Positions 42,348-51,877 of a stretch of DNA of 64,000 nt are shown in pieces. A model generated the notes under the pieces. The model was not told the DNA's origin and searched no databases. It saw only the letters and a list, made by a program, of their open reading frames with translations. The position numbers and the translations under genes were made by a program. Each line of letters opens with the position of its first letter. Within the stretch, counting starts at the first letter, position 1. The stretch comes from an uncultured Lachnospiraceae bacterium (GTDB lineage Bacteria > Bacillota > Clostridia > Lachnospirales > Lachnospiraceae): the NCBI GenBank assembly GCA_910577015.1, contig CAJTKU010000008.1, positions 1-64,000 on the forward strand, in the 5' to 3' direction.

Positions 42348-43316
42348 ATGGGAAAGTGGAGTACATTTTTCGGGAAAAAGAAAGACAAACCGGAGAAGGG
42401 TGCAGATAAGAGCTTAAAGGGCAGCGAAGACAGAGAAGCGGCGCAGGAGCCTGCGGGTCAGGGGAAAGAAGATAAAGCGGACGCAGTAAAAACAGATGCA
42501 GGAAATACGGATGCAGAAAAGGCGCACTTAGGAAAAGCAGACGCCGGAAAGCCGCTTCAGAATTTCCGGCTGAAGGTGCTGCTGCGGGACATGCGGGAAA
42601 ACAGGACGGAAACGGGCATGAACATGCTGTTTGAGGAAATTGTGATGAAAGCGCGTTTCCTGTCAATTATTTCGCTGTCTAAGCAGCCTGAAAGAAAAGA
42701 AGACGGAACTGCCATTTTCCGAAAGGACACTACAATAAAGATACCCATGATAACCAACCAGGGCGGCAAAAATTTTTATCCGGTATTTACCGACTATGAG
42801 GAGCTGGCAAAGTGGGAGCAGATGGGTAAGCCCGACACCCTGGTGCTTGACTTTGACGATTATACGGCGCTTGTCATGGAAAATGACAAGGCCGGGGGTA
42901 TTGTGATTAATCCCTTTGGCGATAATTTTATCATGGACAGGAAAATGCTTGTCCATTTAAAGACGCAGAAGGATTTGCGTTTAAAAGGGGTTTCCCAGAG
43001 CCGTATTACAAAAGATACAAAGGTATTGGTGGGAGCGCCAAAGGAATATCCGACGGCAATGGTGGATGCCATGCGTGAGCATATGCTTGGGGTGAAGACG
43101 GTAAGCCGTGCATGGCTCAGGCTTATGGTCAGGGACAATGTGCAGAGCTTTTTAGTGATTGTGGAATTTGAAGGAAACCGGGATGAAATATTTGGCGGGA
43201 TTGCAGCCGCAGCACGTCCCCATCTGAAGAATATGTATCTGGATATGCTGCCGTATCAGGAGGGATTCGGCAAAAGGGCAGTGGAGAATGTGGAACCATT
43301 TTACAGAAGGCTTTGA
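42348..43316 (+). CDS. SseB family protein with charged N-terminal linker
   Basis: A 322-residue protein. Residues 1-70 are a low-complexity Lys/Glu/Asp/Ala stretch with repeated AD/AG-K steps (KADAVKTDAGNTDAEKAHLG), then an SseB N-terminal domain (IPMITNQGGKNFYPVFTDYEEL, GGIVINPFGDNFIM) and an SseB C-terminal-like domain. SseB proteins were first linked to serine sensitivity in E. coli and are also used by type III secretion chaperones of another kind; in Firmicutes the role is unknown. The start at 42348 follows GGAGGAG; two earlier ATGs exist. Confidence 0.8.
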   Translation: MGKWSTFFGKKKDKPEKGADKSLKGSEDREAAQEPAGQGKEDKADAVKTDAGNTDAEKAHLGKADAGKPLQNFRLKVLLRDMRENRTETGMNMLFEEIVMKARFLSIISLSKQPERKEDGTAIFRKDTTIKIPMITNQGGKNFYPVFTDYEELAKWEQMGKPDTLVLDFDDYTALVMENDKAGGIVINPFGDNFIMDRKMLVHLKTQKDLRLKGVSQSRITKDTKVLVGAPKEYPTAMVDAMREHMLGVKTVSRAWLRLMVRDNVQSFLVIVEFEGNRDEIFGGIAAAARPHLKNMYLDMLPYQEGFGKRAVENVEPFYRRL

Positions 43317-43381
43317 AAGAATTTCCAGCCATCTCACAATGATTTTCTCCCCGGAAAGTGGTATGATGGAGAAAGGGAAGG

Positions 43382-44545
43382 ATGGGGTGCGGTGTGGAGG
43401 ATGTAAAGAGAAAAAGGCGGCGGATAATATATGGCGTACTGGCCGGGGCGGCAGTGCTTTTAAATGCGGCGGCGTGGAATATTCCCCTGTTCAGCGACTG
43501 GTACATAGCGCATGTATTCCCGGTGTGGGTCAATACATACGGCAGGTTCAACGGCATGTTTCCTTTTTCCGTGGGAGAGTTTTTGCTGGGAGCGGGTATT
43601 TTACTTACCGCAGCGGCGGTTCTGCTTCTGCCGGCGCTTTTGGTGTGTCTGCTGATACCGGCATACCGCAGGAAGAAAGAGAAAAAGCTGTTTGTCCGTG
43701 CCCGGATTTTTTACCGTTTCTATGCATGGGTTTTGTTAGGCGTATGCCTGATTATGACATTAAACTGCTCCCTTTTGTACCATGGCTCAACCTTCAATGA
43801 AAAATACTTTGGAAAAATAGACAGGGAATACAGCCTGGAAGAACTCACCGCACTCAGAAATTTTGTGGTGGAAAAGTGCAATGAACTGTCCGGGCAGATG
43901 CAAAGGAACGAAAACGGGGATATTCTCTATGGCGGGGATATGAAGCAGGAAGCAATAAACTGTATGCAGGCGCTGGGGGAAACCTACGGCGGACTTAGCG
44001 GCTTTTATCCGCAGACAAAGCCCCTGTTAAATTCGGATTTTATGTGCCAGCAGTATATGCAGGGGTATTATTTCCCGTTTTCCATGGAAGCAAATTATAA
44101 TGACGTGATGTATATCATGAATAAACCGGCAACCATGTGTCATGAACTGGCGCACCTGAAAGGGTATATTTATGAGGACGAGGCAAATTTTATCGGCTTT
44201 CTGGCTTGTATTTCATCGGATGATGTTTTATTCCAATACAGCGGCTACCTGAGCGTCCTTTATTACATAAACAATGATTTTTATGATGCGGTGGGAGGAG
44301 ATTTGGAACGTTACTATGAAGAAGTGCAGATACTGCCGCAGGTATATACGGACAATATCTTTGTGAAAGAAGAGGAATGGGAAAGGATTAACGGGAAGGC
44401 CATCATAGATACGGAAGTGGTGGAGGCTGTATCGGACAGTTTTACGGAAACCTCATTGAAACTGAACGGGGTGGAGGACGGCATGGTAAGCTACAGCCGT
44501 GTGGTAAAACTTCTCTTACAATATTATGAAGGCAGGCTGTATTAG
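43382..44545 (+). CDS. DUF3810-like membrane metallopeptidase-like protein
   Basis: A 387-residue protein with three N-terminal membrane segments (about residues 14-34, 55-80, 105-125) and an extracellular domain holding CHELAHLKGYIYEDEANF, an HExxH zinc site with a downstream Glu as likely third ligand. This fits DUF3810, predicted zinc peptidases of unknown target. The ATG at 43382 directly follows GGGAAGG with little spacing, so a start at GTG 43394 is possible. It overlaps with nothing and ends in a hairpin terminator. The gene before it is the SseB-like gene. Confidence 0.82.
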   Translation: MGCGVEDVKRKRRRIIYGVLAGAAVLLNAAAWNIPLFSDWYIAHVFPVWVNTYGRFNGMFPFSVGEFLLGAGILLTAAAVLLLPALLVCLLIPAYRRKKEKKLFVRARIFYRFYAWVLLGVCLIMTLNCSLLYHGSTFNEKYFGKIDREYSLEELTALRNFVVEKCNELSGQMQRNENGDILYGGDMKQEAINCMQALGETYGGLSGFYPQTKPLLNSDFMCQQYMQGYYFPFSMEANYNDVMYIMNKPATMCHELAHLKGYIYEDEANFIGFLACISSDDVLFQYSGYLSVLYYINNDFYDAVGGDLERYYEEVQILPQVYTDNIFVKEEEWERINGKAIIDTEVVEAVSDSFTETSLKLNGVEDGMVSYSRVVKLLLQYYEGRLY

Positions 44546-44553
44546 CCTGCCTT
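44529..44553. terminator. Bidirectional hairpin terminator spanning a stop codon
   Basis: AAGGCAGGCT (44529-44538) pairs perfectly with AGCCTGCCTT (44544-44553) with a 5-base loop, and TTT follows. The TAG stop of the DUF3810-like gene lies in the loop and second arm. It separates it from the converging PurF-like gene. Confidence 0.75.
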
Positions 44554-44570
44554 TCGGTGTATTTATATTG

Positions 44571-45977
44571 CTATTCCCTTCCGTCCCAGCAGTATGTGCA
44601 AAGCTTGCATTTGTCAATGCCAACCGAGTCCAGCATATCATCCAGGCGGTTAAACCGAAGGGAAGTAAAATGCAGTTCTTTACGGATTTCTTCCACCATG
44701 CGTTCGTATTTTTCGGAATCCGGGTCGGCGTATTCCTGCAAAATCTCATCTGTGACATTGCCGTTTTCCAGCCTTGCGATGACGCGGCGTGTAATCAAAT
44801 CCATTTCCGAAGTGGAACGGGAGAAATTCAGATATTTACAGCCGTAAAGCAGGGGCGGGCAGGCGGGGCGGATATGTACCTCCTTTGCGCCGCTCTGGTA
44901 CAAAAATTCCGTAGTTTCCCTTAGCTGTGTTCCCCTGACAATAGAGTCGTCAATAAGAAGAAGGCTCTTATCACGGATAAGTTCGTCCACAGCAAGAAGC
45001 TTCATCTTGGCAATCAGGTTCCTCTGGCTCTGCATGGTGGGCATGAAGGAGCGGGGCCAGGTGGGAGTATATTTGATGAAAGGCCTCGAGAACGGAATGC
45101 CGGATTCGTTGGCGTAACCGATGGCATGGGCAATACCGGAATCGGGTACGCCGGCCACAATATCAGGTTTGACATTGTCCCTCTGCGCCATTTTTGCCCC
45201 GCAGTTGTAGCGCATCTGCTCCACGCTGCATCCCTCGTAGGAGCTGGAGGGATAGCCGTAATACACCCATAAAAAGGTGCAGATTTTCATATCGGCGCCC
45301 GGGTTTACCAGCGTAATGCAGTTTTTGTCGGTCATAACGGCAATCTCCCCGGGCCCGAGTTCTTTGTAATCTGCATATCCGAGATTCTTGTAGGCAAAGT
45401 TTTCAAAGGAAACACAGAAAGCATTTTCCTTGCGCCCGATGACGACGGGGGTGCGGCCGTGCCTGTCGCGCGCCGCGTAAATACCGGCGGCATTCATCAG
45501 TAAAAGGGAGAGGGAGCCGTCTATCTGTTCCAGGGCATAGTTGATGCCCTCAATCAGGTTGTCCTTCTGGTTAATCAGGGAGGCAACCAGTTCGGTTGCG
45601 TTGATGTCCCCGCCGCTCATTTCCAGAAAATGGGAGTGCCCGTTATCAAACAACATCTGCGTCAGTTCCGTTACGTTGTTAATTTTGCTTACTGCCGTCA
45701 GGGCGTAAGTGCCGTGGTGGGAGCGCACGATTAAGGGCTGCGGCTCATAGTCGGAAATGCAGCCGATGCCGAAATGCCCGGACATTTCCTGCACATCCTT
45801 GTCAAATTTGGTCCTGAAAGGCGCATTCTCGATATTGTGGATGGAACGGTTAAAGCCGTCCTTTCCGTATACGGCCATGCCGCCGCGTCTGGTTCCCAAG
45901 TGGGAATGGTAGTCTATTCCGAAATACAAATCAAACACACAGTCCTGCTGGGAGGCAACGCCAAAAAAACCACTCAT
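44571..45977 (-). CDS. Amidophosphoribosyltransferase paralogue without glutaminase nucleophile
   Basis: A 468-residue PurF homologue. The phosphoribosyltransferase half is sound: PRPP loop LLLIDDSIVRGTQL and, at the C-terminus, CKLCTYCW fit iron-sulfur-bearing PurF. The N-terminal half has the fold of the glutaminase domain but begins MSGFFGVAS where active PurF has Cys-Gly-x-x-Gly, so Ser replaces the catalytic Cys; the usual RYST and HNGNL motifs read GIGCIS and SKINN. It cannot use glutamine in the normal way. It may use ammonia, regulate PurF, or make another product. GAGG precedes the ATG. No other purine gene is nearby. Confidence 0.85.
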   Translation of the reverse strand: MSGFFGVASQQDCVFDLYFGIDYHSHLGTRRGGMAVYGKDGFNRSIHNIENAPFRTKFDKDVQEMSGHFGIGCISDYEPQPLIVRSHHGTYALTAVSKINNVTELTQMLFDNGHSHFLEMSGGDINATELVASLINQKDNLIEGINYALEQIDGSLSLLLMNAAGIYAARDRHGRTPVVIGRKENAFCVSFENFAYKNLGYADYKELGPGEIAVMTDKNCITLVNPGADMKICTFLWVYYGYPSSSYEGCSVEQMRYNCGAKMAQRDNVKPDIVAGVPDSGIAHAIGYANESGIPFSRPFIKYTPTWPRSFMPTMQSQRNLIAKMKLLAVDELIRDKSLLLIDDSIVRGTQLRETTEFLYQSGAKEVHIRPACPPLLYGCKYLNFSRSTSEMDLITRRVIARLENGNVTDEILQEYADPDSEKYERMVEEIRKELHFTSLRFNRLDDMLDSVGIDKCKLCTYCWDGRE

Positions 45978-46103
45978 ATAATAACCTCGATTCTTTTTCT
46001 TTTTTTTCTACAGTTTCTATCATAACTTGTTTTTATTCTCTTAACAAGATGGAATCTTTATAGTAATATAAAATAAACGGATGGTTGTAGGATGAGAGGC
46101 TAT

Positions 46104-46445
46104 ATGAGTGGAGAAAAAATTCTGGTTTTGCTATGGATTGCAGCGATGTTTTTTTGGGGTAAATATGCACCGCTGCTTACGCCGTATGTAAGGAATCTGA
46201 TAGGTATTGTGACGGTTTTTGTGGCGCTATGCCTGTTTTGCGCTGTATTTGTTATATACTGGAAACTCGCCGTTATCATATGGGGCGTCATAGTGGGAAC
46301 GTTTTTTTTTGCAGAGAAGTTTCCTAAAAATCCGGAAAAGCACCTTTACTGGAGGCAAAGGGTCACTTTCCTGCAGGATTTGTTTGTTATTGCAGGCAGT
46401 CTGCTGATTGTGTTTGAAATTTTTATACTGGTTAGCCGGAAGTAA
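46104..46445 (+). CDS. Hypothetical small membrane protein
   Basis: A 113-residue protein with three to four membrane segments (LLWIAAMFFWGKYAPLL, IGIVTVFVALCLFCAVFVIY, a further one over LAVIIWGVIVGTFFF, and LFVIAGSLLIVFEIFILV) and a short basic loop NPEKHLYWRQR. It is not recognised. The ATG at 46104 follows GAGAGG; the ATG at 46092 lacks spacing to a binding site. The lipoprotein gene starts 16 bases after it, so they form a two-gene unit. Confidence 0.65.
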   Translation: MSGEKILVLLWIAAMFFWGKYAPLLTPYVRNLIGIVTVFVALCLFCAVFVIYWKLAVIIWGVIVGTFFFAEKFPKNPEKHLYWRQRVTFLQDLFVIAGSLLIVFEIFILVSRK

Positions 46446-46461
46446 AGGAGAGGGAGTACTT

Positions 46462-48276
46462 ATGAATAAAATTATGAAAAGGTTCTGTGTGATTACTGCC
46501 GTATTGCTTCTGGCGTCTGCCCTTGTATCCTGTGGTGCGGGGACGGAGGCGTTTCCTGATGCGGGCAGGCAGACAGACAAAAGGGGAGCGGCCAGAAAGG
46601 GGCAGACATTCAGATATGCGGGCATGGGAAGAGTCCCTTTTTTTATTGATGATTCGGGAAGCTGGCTGCAGGAAGCGGACGGGTATCTGTATGGGAGCGC
46701 GGACGGTAAAATTTTCAGGTACGATAAAGAAACGCTGGAAAAGGAAGTATTGTTTGAAGCGCATACGGACCATATTTTTGATTTTTGCATAGACGATGGC
46801 TATGTCTATTTTACGGACAGGCCCCGCACGAGTTCCCTGACGGACAGGGATACCTTGCTTTACAGGATGAAGTGCGACGGCACGGAGCTTACGATACTGG
46901 CGGATGACATTCCCAATGCTAATGCTTCGGAACATTCTTTTGCTACTTACTGCCCCAGAGTCTTTGATGACATTATCTATCTGACTTATTATAACGAACA
47001 GAGATTTTACCGTCTGTCGGATTCGGGCGACGGATTACAGGAGCTTTCCATAGAGGACACGGTTTATGGGAAGCTGCCCACGGGCAATACCTATGCGATT
47101 TATCCGTTGGAATATTGCTTGAAAAATTACGGATATGCCTTTACATGGAATATTGATAAGAATTTGCAGCAGATATTGTTTGCCGGGGAAGGCGTGGAAA
47201 AGCAGAGACAGATTGGGCTTCCCGCAAGGGATGGGTATGTGCTGACAAACGACGCCCTGTATTGTGCGGATAGGGAAGGAAATAAGTGGTACCGCGTTTG
47301 GCTGGACGATATGGATTGCCCGGAAGTCTTTTTGGAAACAGAGATTTCTGATTACGGAATGACGAGCTGGGATGAAACAGGCATTTATTTTCTGGACATG
47401 GAATATTCCGCCGACGGGAACAGGATTGACGTAAAGAAGGCTGACCGGGAGGGCAGGCTGGAGACTCTGTTAAGCGGTTATGACATAGGAAGTTATTGCT
47501 ATTGGAAGAACAGGGTTTTTATTGTGGACAGCTATCTGTATTACTATGAGTCTGCCGATGCGGCTCTCAGGCTTGTGAGAGTACCGCTTTTCGGAGAAAA
47601 ACAACCGGAGGTAGTGGATATCTGCGCCTTAGAGGAGTCGGCCGCTGTCAGTTATCAGGAGACGGAAGAGTGGACGGTTGAGATAGAGGAAAATGCATAT
47701 TTTGACATCGACTTTACCAAGCTGTTCCTTAACGGGGATACGGAAGCGGAAGAAAACATCAATGACTATTTAAAAAAGATATACAAAGAGGTGGATAAAT
47801 TAATTGAAGAAGATACGGAGTTTGTAATCTTCTGGAATGAGGAATTAAGAGAAAGTGGCATGGAAGATTTTTTCCATAGTTATCTTTCGATACGCGCAGC
47901 CGTAAGCTACATTGACGAAAAGTACATTGGTATATATGTGGCCTATGAAGATTATTTTTATCCGGGCGCGCATGGTATGCACTGGTCCGACGAATACGTT
48001 TTTGACCGGGAAACCGGAGAAAGGATTTCCATTACGGATATCGTGAACAATACGGAAGAGGAAATATGCGGGATTGTAAATGCTTATATAAAAAAAGACC
48101 GTGGGTGGGGTCTGGATGAGTATGAGTGGATGGAGGAGGAGTCCATATTGGAACAGGACCGTTTTTTCCTTACTGAGGAAGGTATCGGCATTCATTATGA
48201 TGTGTATGAAATAGGCTGCTATGCGGAAGGAGACGTAGATTACATTATTCCTTTTGACGAGTTTGACATGAAGTAA
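46462..48276 (+). CDS. Lipoprotein with beta-propeller-like region and DUF3298 C-terminus
   Basis: A 604-residue predicted lipoprotein. The signal FCVITAVLLLASALVSC carries a VSC lipobox. Residues about 45-400 have repeated strands such as GYLYGSADGKIFRYDKET and DGYVYFTDRP that suggest a DUF5050-like propeller. The C-terminal 190 residues resemble DUF4163/DUF3298, seen in RsiV: YPGAHGMHWSDEYVFDRETG, ISITDIVN and GIHYDVYEIGCYAEGD. In RsiV that domain binds lysozyme; here it could sense or bind a cell-wall-active protein. No sigma factor is adjacent. Downstream lies the terminator of the tRNA unit on the other strand. Confidence 0.75.
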   Translation: MNKIMKRFCVITAVLLLASALVSCGAGTEAFPDAGRQTDKRGAARKGQTFRYAGMGRVPFFIDDSGSWLQEADGYLYGSADGKIFRYDKETLEKEVLFEAHTDHIFDFCIDDGYVYFTDRPRTSSLTDRDTLLYRMKCDGTELTILADDIPNANASEHSFATYCPRVFDDIIYLTYYNEQRFYRLSDSGDGLQELSIEDTVYGKLPTGNTYAIYPLEYCLKNYGYAFTWNIDKNLQQILFAGEGVEKQRQIGLPARDGYVLTNDALYCADREGNKWYRVWLDDMDCPEVFLETEISDYGMTSWDETGIYFLDMEYSADGNRIDVKKADREGRLETLLSGYDIGSYCYWKNRVFIVDSYLYYYESADAALRLVRVPLFGEKQPEVVDICALEESAAVSYQETEEWTVEIEENAYFDIDFTKLFLNGDTEAEENINDYLKKIYKEVDKLIEEDTEFVIFWNEELRESGMEDFFHSYLSIRAAVSYIDEKYIGIYVAYEDYFYPGAHGMHWSDEYVFDRETGERISITDIVNNTEEEICGIVNAYIKKDRGWGLDEYEWMEEESILEQDRFFLTEEGIGIHYDVYEIGCYAEGDVDYIIPFDEFDMK

Positions 48277-48313
48277 AAAAAGAGTCCCGCATACCGGAAA
48301 ACCGATATGCGGG
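48274..48313 (-). terminator. Terminator of the tRNA-Gly unit (minus strand)
   Basis: CCCGCATACCGG (48286-48297) pairs with CCGATATGCGGG (48302-48313) with one mismatch and an AAAA loop. On the minus strand the stem is followed by ACTC and then seven T residues, so it ends the transcript of the two tRNAs. Confidence 0.8.
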
Positions 48314-48333
48314 CTAGGGTATTAAGACAACAA

Positions 48334-48405
<72 letters not shown>

Positions 48406-48431
48406 GCATCCGGAAATATGTCCTGAATGAG

Positions 48432-48502
48432 AGCGGGTGATGGGAATCGAACCCACGTATCCAGCTTGGAAGGCTGGTGTTCTACCATTGAACTACACCC
48501 GC
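48432..48502 (-). tRNA. tRNA-Gly (anticodon TCC)
   Basis: The minus strand gives a 71-base cloverleaf: acceptor GCGGGTG with CACCCGC and discriminator T, D arm AGTTCAATGGTAGAAC, anticodon arm CAGCCTTCCAAGCTG with anticodon TCC, and T arm GTGGGTTCGATTCCCAT. No CCA is encoded. It reads GGA and GGG codons and lies 26 bases upstream of the GCC tRNA in the same transcript. Confidence 0.96.
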
Positions 48503-48665
48503 AAAAAACTTCGCGTCACAACATTCGTTATTTTACCCAAAACAGCCATAGTTGTCAAGGGGTTAGAAGAAAAAAATTTATTTTACCAATATATACAGAT
48601 TATATCTCCCGTGTTATACTATGCAGGTAACCGGTTTTGTATATTTTTAAGATGGGGAGGGCTTA

Positions 48666-49499
48666 ATGGAGGTCAGGATTGGAATAGATATCGGCAGCAG
48701 TACCACAAAAATAGTGGCTTTTGAAAAGGATTGCATGTTGGAGCCCATGGTAGTCAGGGCGGACAGTCAGGTGGCTTCCCTGTATGGCGCCTTCGGCAGA
48801 TACCTATATGAGAACGGACTGGAACTTGGCGATGTGTCGGCTGTTTACATTACCGGCGTAGGGAGTAAATTTGTCGACAAACCGGTTTATGGCTGTCCTA
48901 CCTATAAGATTGATGAGTTTGAGGCCACAGGAACGGGCGGTTATTATTTAACAGATAAAAAAGAGGTTATTGTGGTAAGTATGGGAACCGGAAGCTTTTT
49001 TGTGAAGGTTACCGAGGAGGAGATGAAGCATATTGGCGGTGTGGGGCTTGGCGGAGGCACTATCTGCGGGTTATCCTCCATTATGCTAAATACAGGTGAT
49101 ATACATGAAATTGCCGCAATGTCCAGAAGAGGGGATGTTGCCAAAATAGATTTGCGCATTGGTGATTTGGCAAGGGAAAAACTGCCGGGGCTTAATCTGG
49201 ATGTAACGGCGTCCAACTTTGGGAAGGCTGACGCACAGTCGAGACAGGAAGATATTGCGGCGGGCATCGTCCATATGGTGATAGAAAATATCTGCCAGTC
49301 GGCAATCTTAGCTTCTGTCAATACCGGAATCAAGGATTATATCCTGATTGGAGGGCTGACTAAGTTTTTTGAGTGCAGGCAGATTATCGGTGCATTCCGA
49401 AGCCTGTGGGATGTGGAAATCAGCATACCGGAGTATTCCGATTACGCAACGGCTATCGGTGCGGTGATTGCAGCGAATCAGGCGCAGGAAATCAAGTAA
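48666..49499 (+). CDS. Type II pantothenate kinase-like ASKHA ATPase
   Basis: A 277-residue sugar-kinase-fold protein. The phosphate-1 loop is IGIDIGSSTTKIV, followed by VYITGVGSKFVD and VVSMGTGSFFVKV, then VGLGGGTICGLSSIM and a final adenosine-binding segment DYILIGGLTKFFECRQII. The order and length match CoaW, the type II pantothenate kinase of staphylococci and Clostridia, which phosphorylates pantothenate in coenzyme A synthesis and is not feedback-inhibited. A BadF/BcrA-like ATPase is less likely as no CxxC is present. It begins just past the tRNAs on the other strand. Confidence 0.87.
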   Translation: MEVRIGIDIGSSTTKIVAFEKDCMLEPMVVRADSQVASLYGAFGRYLYENGLELGDVSAVYITGVGSKFVDKPVYGCPTYKIDEFEATGTGGYYLTDKKEVIVVSMGTGSFFVKVTEEEMKHIGGVGLGGGTICGLSSIMLNTGDIHEIAAMSRRGDVAKIDLRIGDLAREKLPGLNLDVTASNFGKADAQSRQEDIAAGIVHMVIENICQSAILASVNTGIKDYILIGGLTKFFECRQIIGAFRSLWDVEISIPEYSDYATAIGAVIAANQAQEIK

Positions 49500-49535
49500 G
49501 CAATAACGCAGTGATGAAAGCAGGATAACAAAATC

Positions 49536-49577
49536 AAAAAGGCATGTATCATCTTCGGATGTATACATGCCTTTTTT
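49536..49577. terminator. Strong bidirectional terminator with TTCG tetraloop
   Basis: AAAAAGGCATGTAT-CATC (from 49536) pairs with GATG-TATACATGCCTTTTT around a TTCG tetraloop with one bulged T, and T or A runs flank both sides. It separates the converging kinase and chemoreceptor genes. Confidence 0.92.
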
Positions 49578-49609
49578 GATTTGGCTTTTCAGTCAGGCTG
49601 CGTTGCCTT

Positions 49610-51640
49610 TTATATTCGGAAGCGGGACATCATCCCGGTAAGCTGTGCGGACAGTTTCTGCATTCCGGCTGCCTCTTTTTCCAGATTGGCAATGGCCAGA
49701 AGCTGTTCGTCGGTGGTGGCGGTTACATTTAAAGTTCCGGCGGCCGTCTGCGTGGAAATGGCGGAAATGCTTTCCACGGAAGCCAATGTGGTCCGGCGGT
49801 CCTTTTCCATGCTTTCCATGTTTGCGGAAATAGTAGTCAGGGCATTGACCAGAAGCGTTACGTTTTCATTGATACCCTGGAAGGAGTTTGCCGTAACCTC
49901 CACAACTTTTTCCTGGGTGGCAACCGTATTTTCGGACTGCCTTGCCACATTTACCGCATCCTCCGTGTTCAGTACAATTTCTTCGATGATTTTATAAATT
50001 TCATTGGCGGCGTCAATCGACTGGTTAGCAAGCTTTTTAATCTGTTCCGCGACAACGGTAAAGCCCCGTCCGGCTTCTCCGGCCCTTGCCGCTTCTATGG
50101 AGGCGTTCAGGGAAAGCAGGCTGGTTTCTTCCGCAATGGAATTAATCACAGTTATAATTTCACTGATGGACTTTGATTTTTCTGCAAGGGCTTCTATGGC
50201 GGTGATGACATTCTGCGTCGTTTCATATGTGGAATGCGCGCTATCATTGAGTTTGTCGACAGATTCCATGCCGACCTGGATGGACTGGCTTGCCGAGTTG
50301 GTCAGGTTCTGAATCTGTACGGTGTTGCTGGATACATTACGGATTTGCTCCGATAAGGAATCCATCTTGGAGAGACAATCTGCGGAATCGGCGTCCAGCC
50401 TGCTTGTTCCGGTTTCAATCTCGCTGATGGAGGCCCGGATACCCTTTGAAGTCTGCATAAAAGTATCGGAAGTTTCAGCTATCTGGGAAGAAGCGGCAGT
50501 CAGTTCATCCGTTACATTTTTGACGCCGGTAAGTAAATCCTTGATGTGGTCAATCATACTGTTAATGCCGGTGCAAAGCACATAAAATTCATCTTTCCTG
50601 CGCGTCTTTACTTCCACAGTCAAGTCGCCTTTTGAGACGAGGGCCAGTTTATTCAGGATTCCTTTGATGGTATGGGCGTAAGACCCGGAAATCAGGCTTC
50701 CCAAAAGCCCTGCCAGGATGCTGGCAGCAACTGTTACGGCGACAGTCAGAAGACGGATTTCACTCGTCTGTGCGGATATGGTGGCCTGGGGAATCAGCGC
50801 GACAATGGTAGCGCCCCGCCCTTTCAGTTTGGAATACAGGAAAAGATATTCCCGTCCCCTTAAAGATATGTACTCCATGCCTTCATTTTCCTCGGAAGAT
50901 ACGGCGTTTTGAAAAAAATCACTTGTACTGATTGCTTCATCGGGTGCGGACGCGGCGAAAAATTCTGTTCCGTCAACGGTGATAAATCCGATAAAGCTTC
51001 CTTCCCCGCAGTCCAGCGACATAAGGGTTTCCGCAAGGATATTGTAGCTGATGTCCACAATCATCATGGCTTTCACACTGTTAAGGCGCTTTACAAGACG
51101 GAGGCAGTAGGCGGAACTGTCGGTGCCCAGTTGTCCGTCGATATCACATTTGTTGCCGAACAGGTAAAATGATTGGGAATCCGCGTCGGCAAGGGCGCCC
51201 ATGGGCGTGGCGGCAAAAGCAGAATACAATTTATCCCCGCTGCAGGAGGAGGTGGTAAGAGGGTCCTCCACATCAGAAAGGTAATAAATATTGGAAACGA
51301 GTGCATCTCCCGTCACGCATTTATTGAAGGTGTTGGTGTAGGTAGTCTTGATATTGGCCCGGGTAAAAGTGTCATTGGAAAATACCCCTTTGAAATAGGA
51401 GGTCAGTTCATCTTCGGTATTGTAAGTCCTGTAGCTGGACTGCACGGTATCAATTACAAGGGAAAGGTAGCGGTTCATGGCAGTCATGGTCTGCAAAGAG
51501 GATGTTTCATAATTGGCAGTGATAGCCGTTTCAGATTTTTTGTAGGAAATCACTCCAAGCAGGATAATAAAACAAACCGGAATTAAAAAGCAGACAGTCA
51601 GCCGGAAACTGATTTTTCGGAAAAAAGAAATTTTTTTCAT
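49610..51640 (-). CDS. Methyl-accepting chemotaxis protein
   Basis: A 676-residue chemoreceptor with an N-terminal membrane segment (about 10-30), an extracellular dCACHE-like sensor (about 35-290), a second membrane segment (about 297-320), a HAMP domain (NKLALVSKGDLTVEVKTRRKDEF), and a long methyl-accepting coiled coil whose tip reads IAEETSLLSLNASIEAARAG and GRGFTVVAEQIKKLA. GGAGGTG precedes the ATG. It passes attractant or repellent signals to CheA and CheW; none of those genes are in the window. The ligand is unknown. Confidence 0.93.
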   Translation of the reverse strand: MKKISFFRKISFRLTVCFLIPVCFIILLGVISYKKSETAITANYETSSLQTMTAMNRYLSLVIDTVQSSYRTYNTEDELTSYFKGVFSNDTFTRANIKTTYTNTFNKCVTGDALVSNIYYLSDVEDPLTTSSCSGDKLYSAFAATPMGALADADSQSFYLFGNKCDIDGQLGTDSSAYCLRLVKRLNSVKAMMIVDISYNILAETLMSLDCGEGSFIGFITVDGTEFFAASAPDEAISTSDFFQNAVSSEENEGMEYISLRGREYLFLYSKLKGRGATIVALIPQATISAQTSEIRLLTVAVTVAASILAGLLGSLISGSYAHTIKGILNKLALVSKGDLTVEVKTRRKDEFYVLCTGINSMIDHIKDLLTGVKNVTDELTAASSQIAETSDTFMQTSKGIRASISEIETGTSRLDADSADCLSKMDSLSEQIRNVSSNTVQIQNLTNSASQSIQVGMESVDKLNDSAHSTYETTQNVITAIEALAEKSKSISEIITVINSIAEETSLLSLNASIEAARAGEAGRGFTVVAEQIKKLANQSIDAANEIYKIIEEIVLNTEDAVNVARQSENTVATQEKVVEVTANSFQGINENVTLLVNALTTISANMESMEKDRRTTLASVESISAISTQTAAGTLNVTATTDEQLLAIANLEKEAAGMQKLSAQLTGMMSRFRI

Positions 51641-51799
51641 GCGACACCTCCGAATATAATTGCCAATGGTTATGATAGTACTATGGTATCACATAAATGG
51701 AAAAAGTGAGGGAAATATTGTGCCTGAACAGTAATTTCTATGTTTTGTATAAAAATTTTCGTATTTTTTCGTAAAAAATTACCAGAGTTCCCGGCAAAA

Positions 51800-51828
51800 T
51801 TGTAGAGAGGAGGATAATATGGTATAAT
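51800..51828 (+). promoter_or_regulatory. Sigma-A promoter of the CapA-like gene
   Basis: TTGTAG (51800-51805) and TATAAT (51823-51828) are 17 bases apart, about 50 bases before the preferred ATG at 51878. Confidence 0.7.
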
Positions 51829-51877
51829 GGCATAAAGTTGCTGTGTGCGAAAATGCGGTGCAGAAATGAGGATGGAA

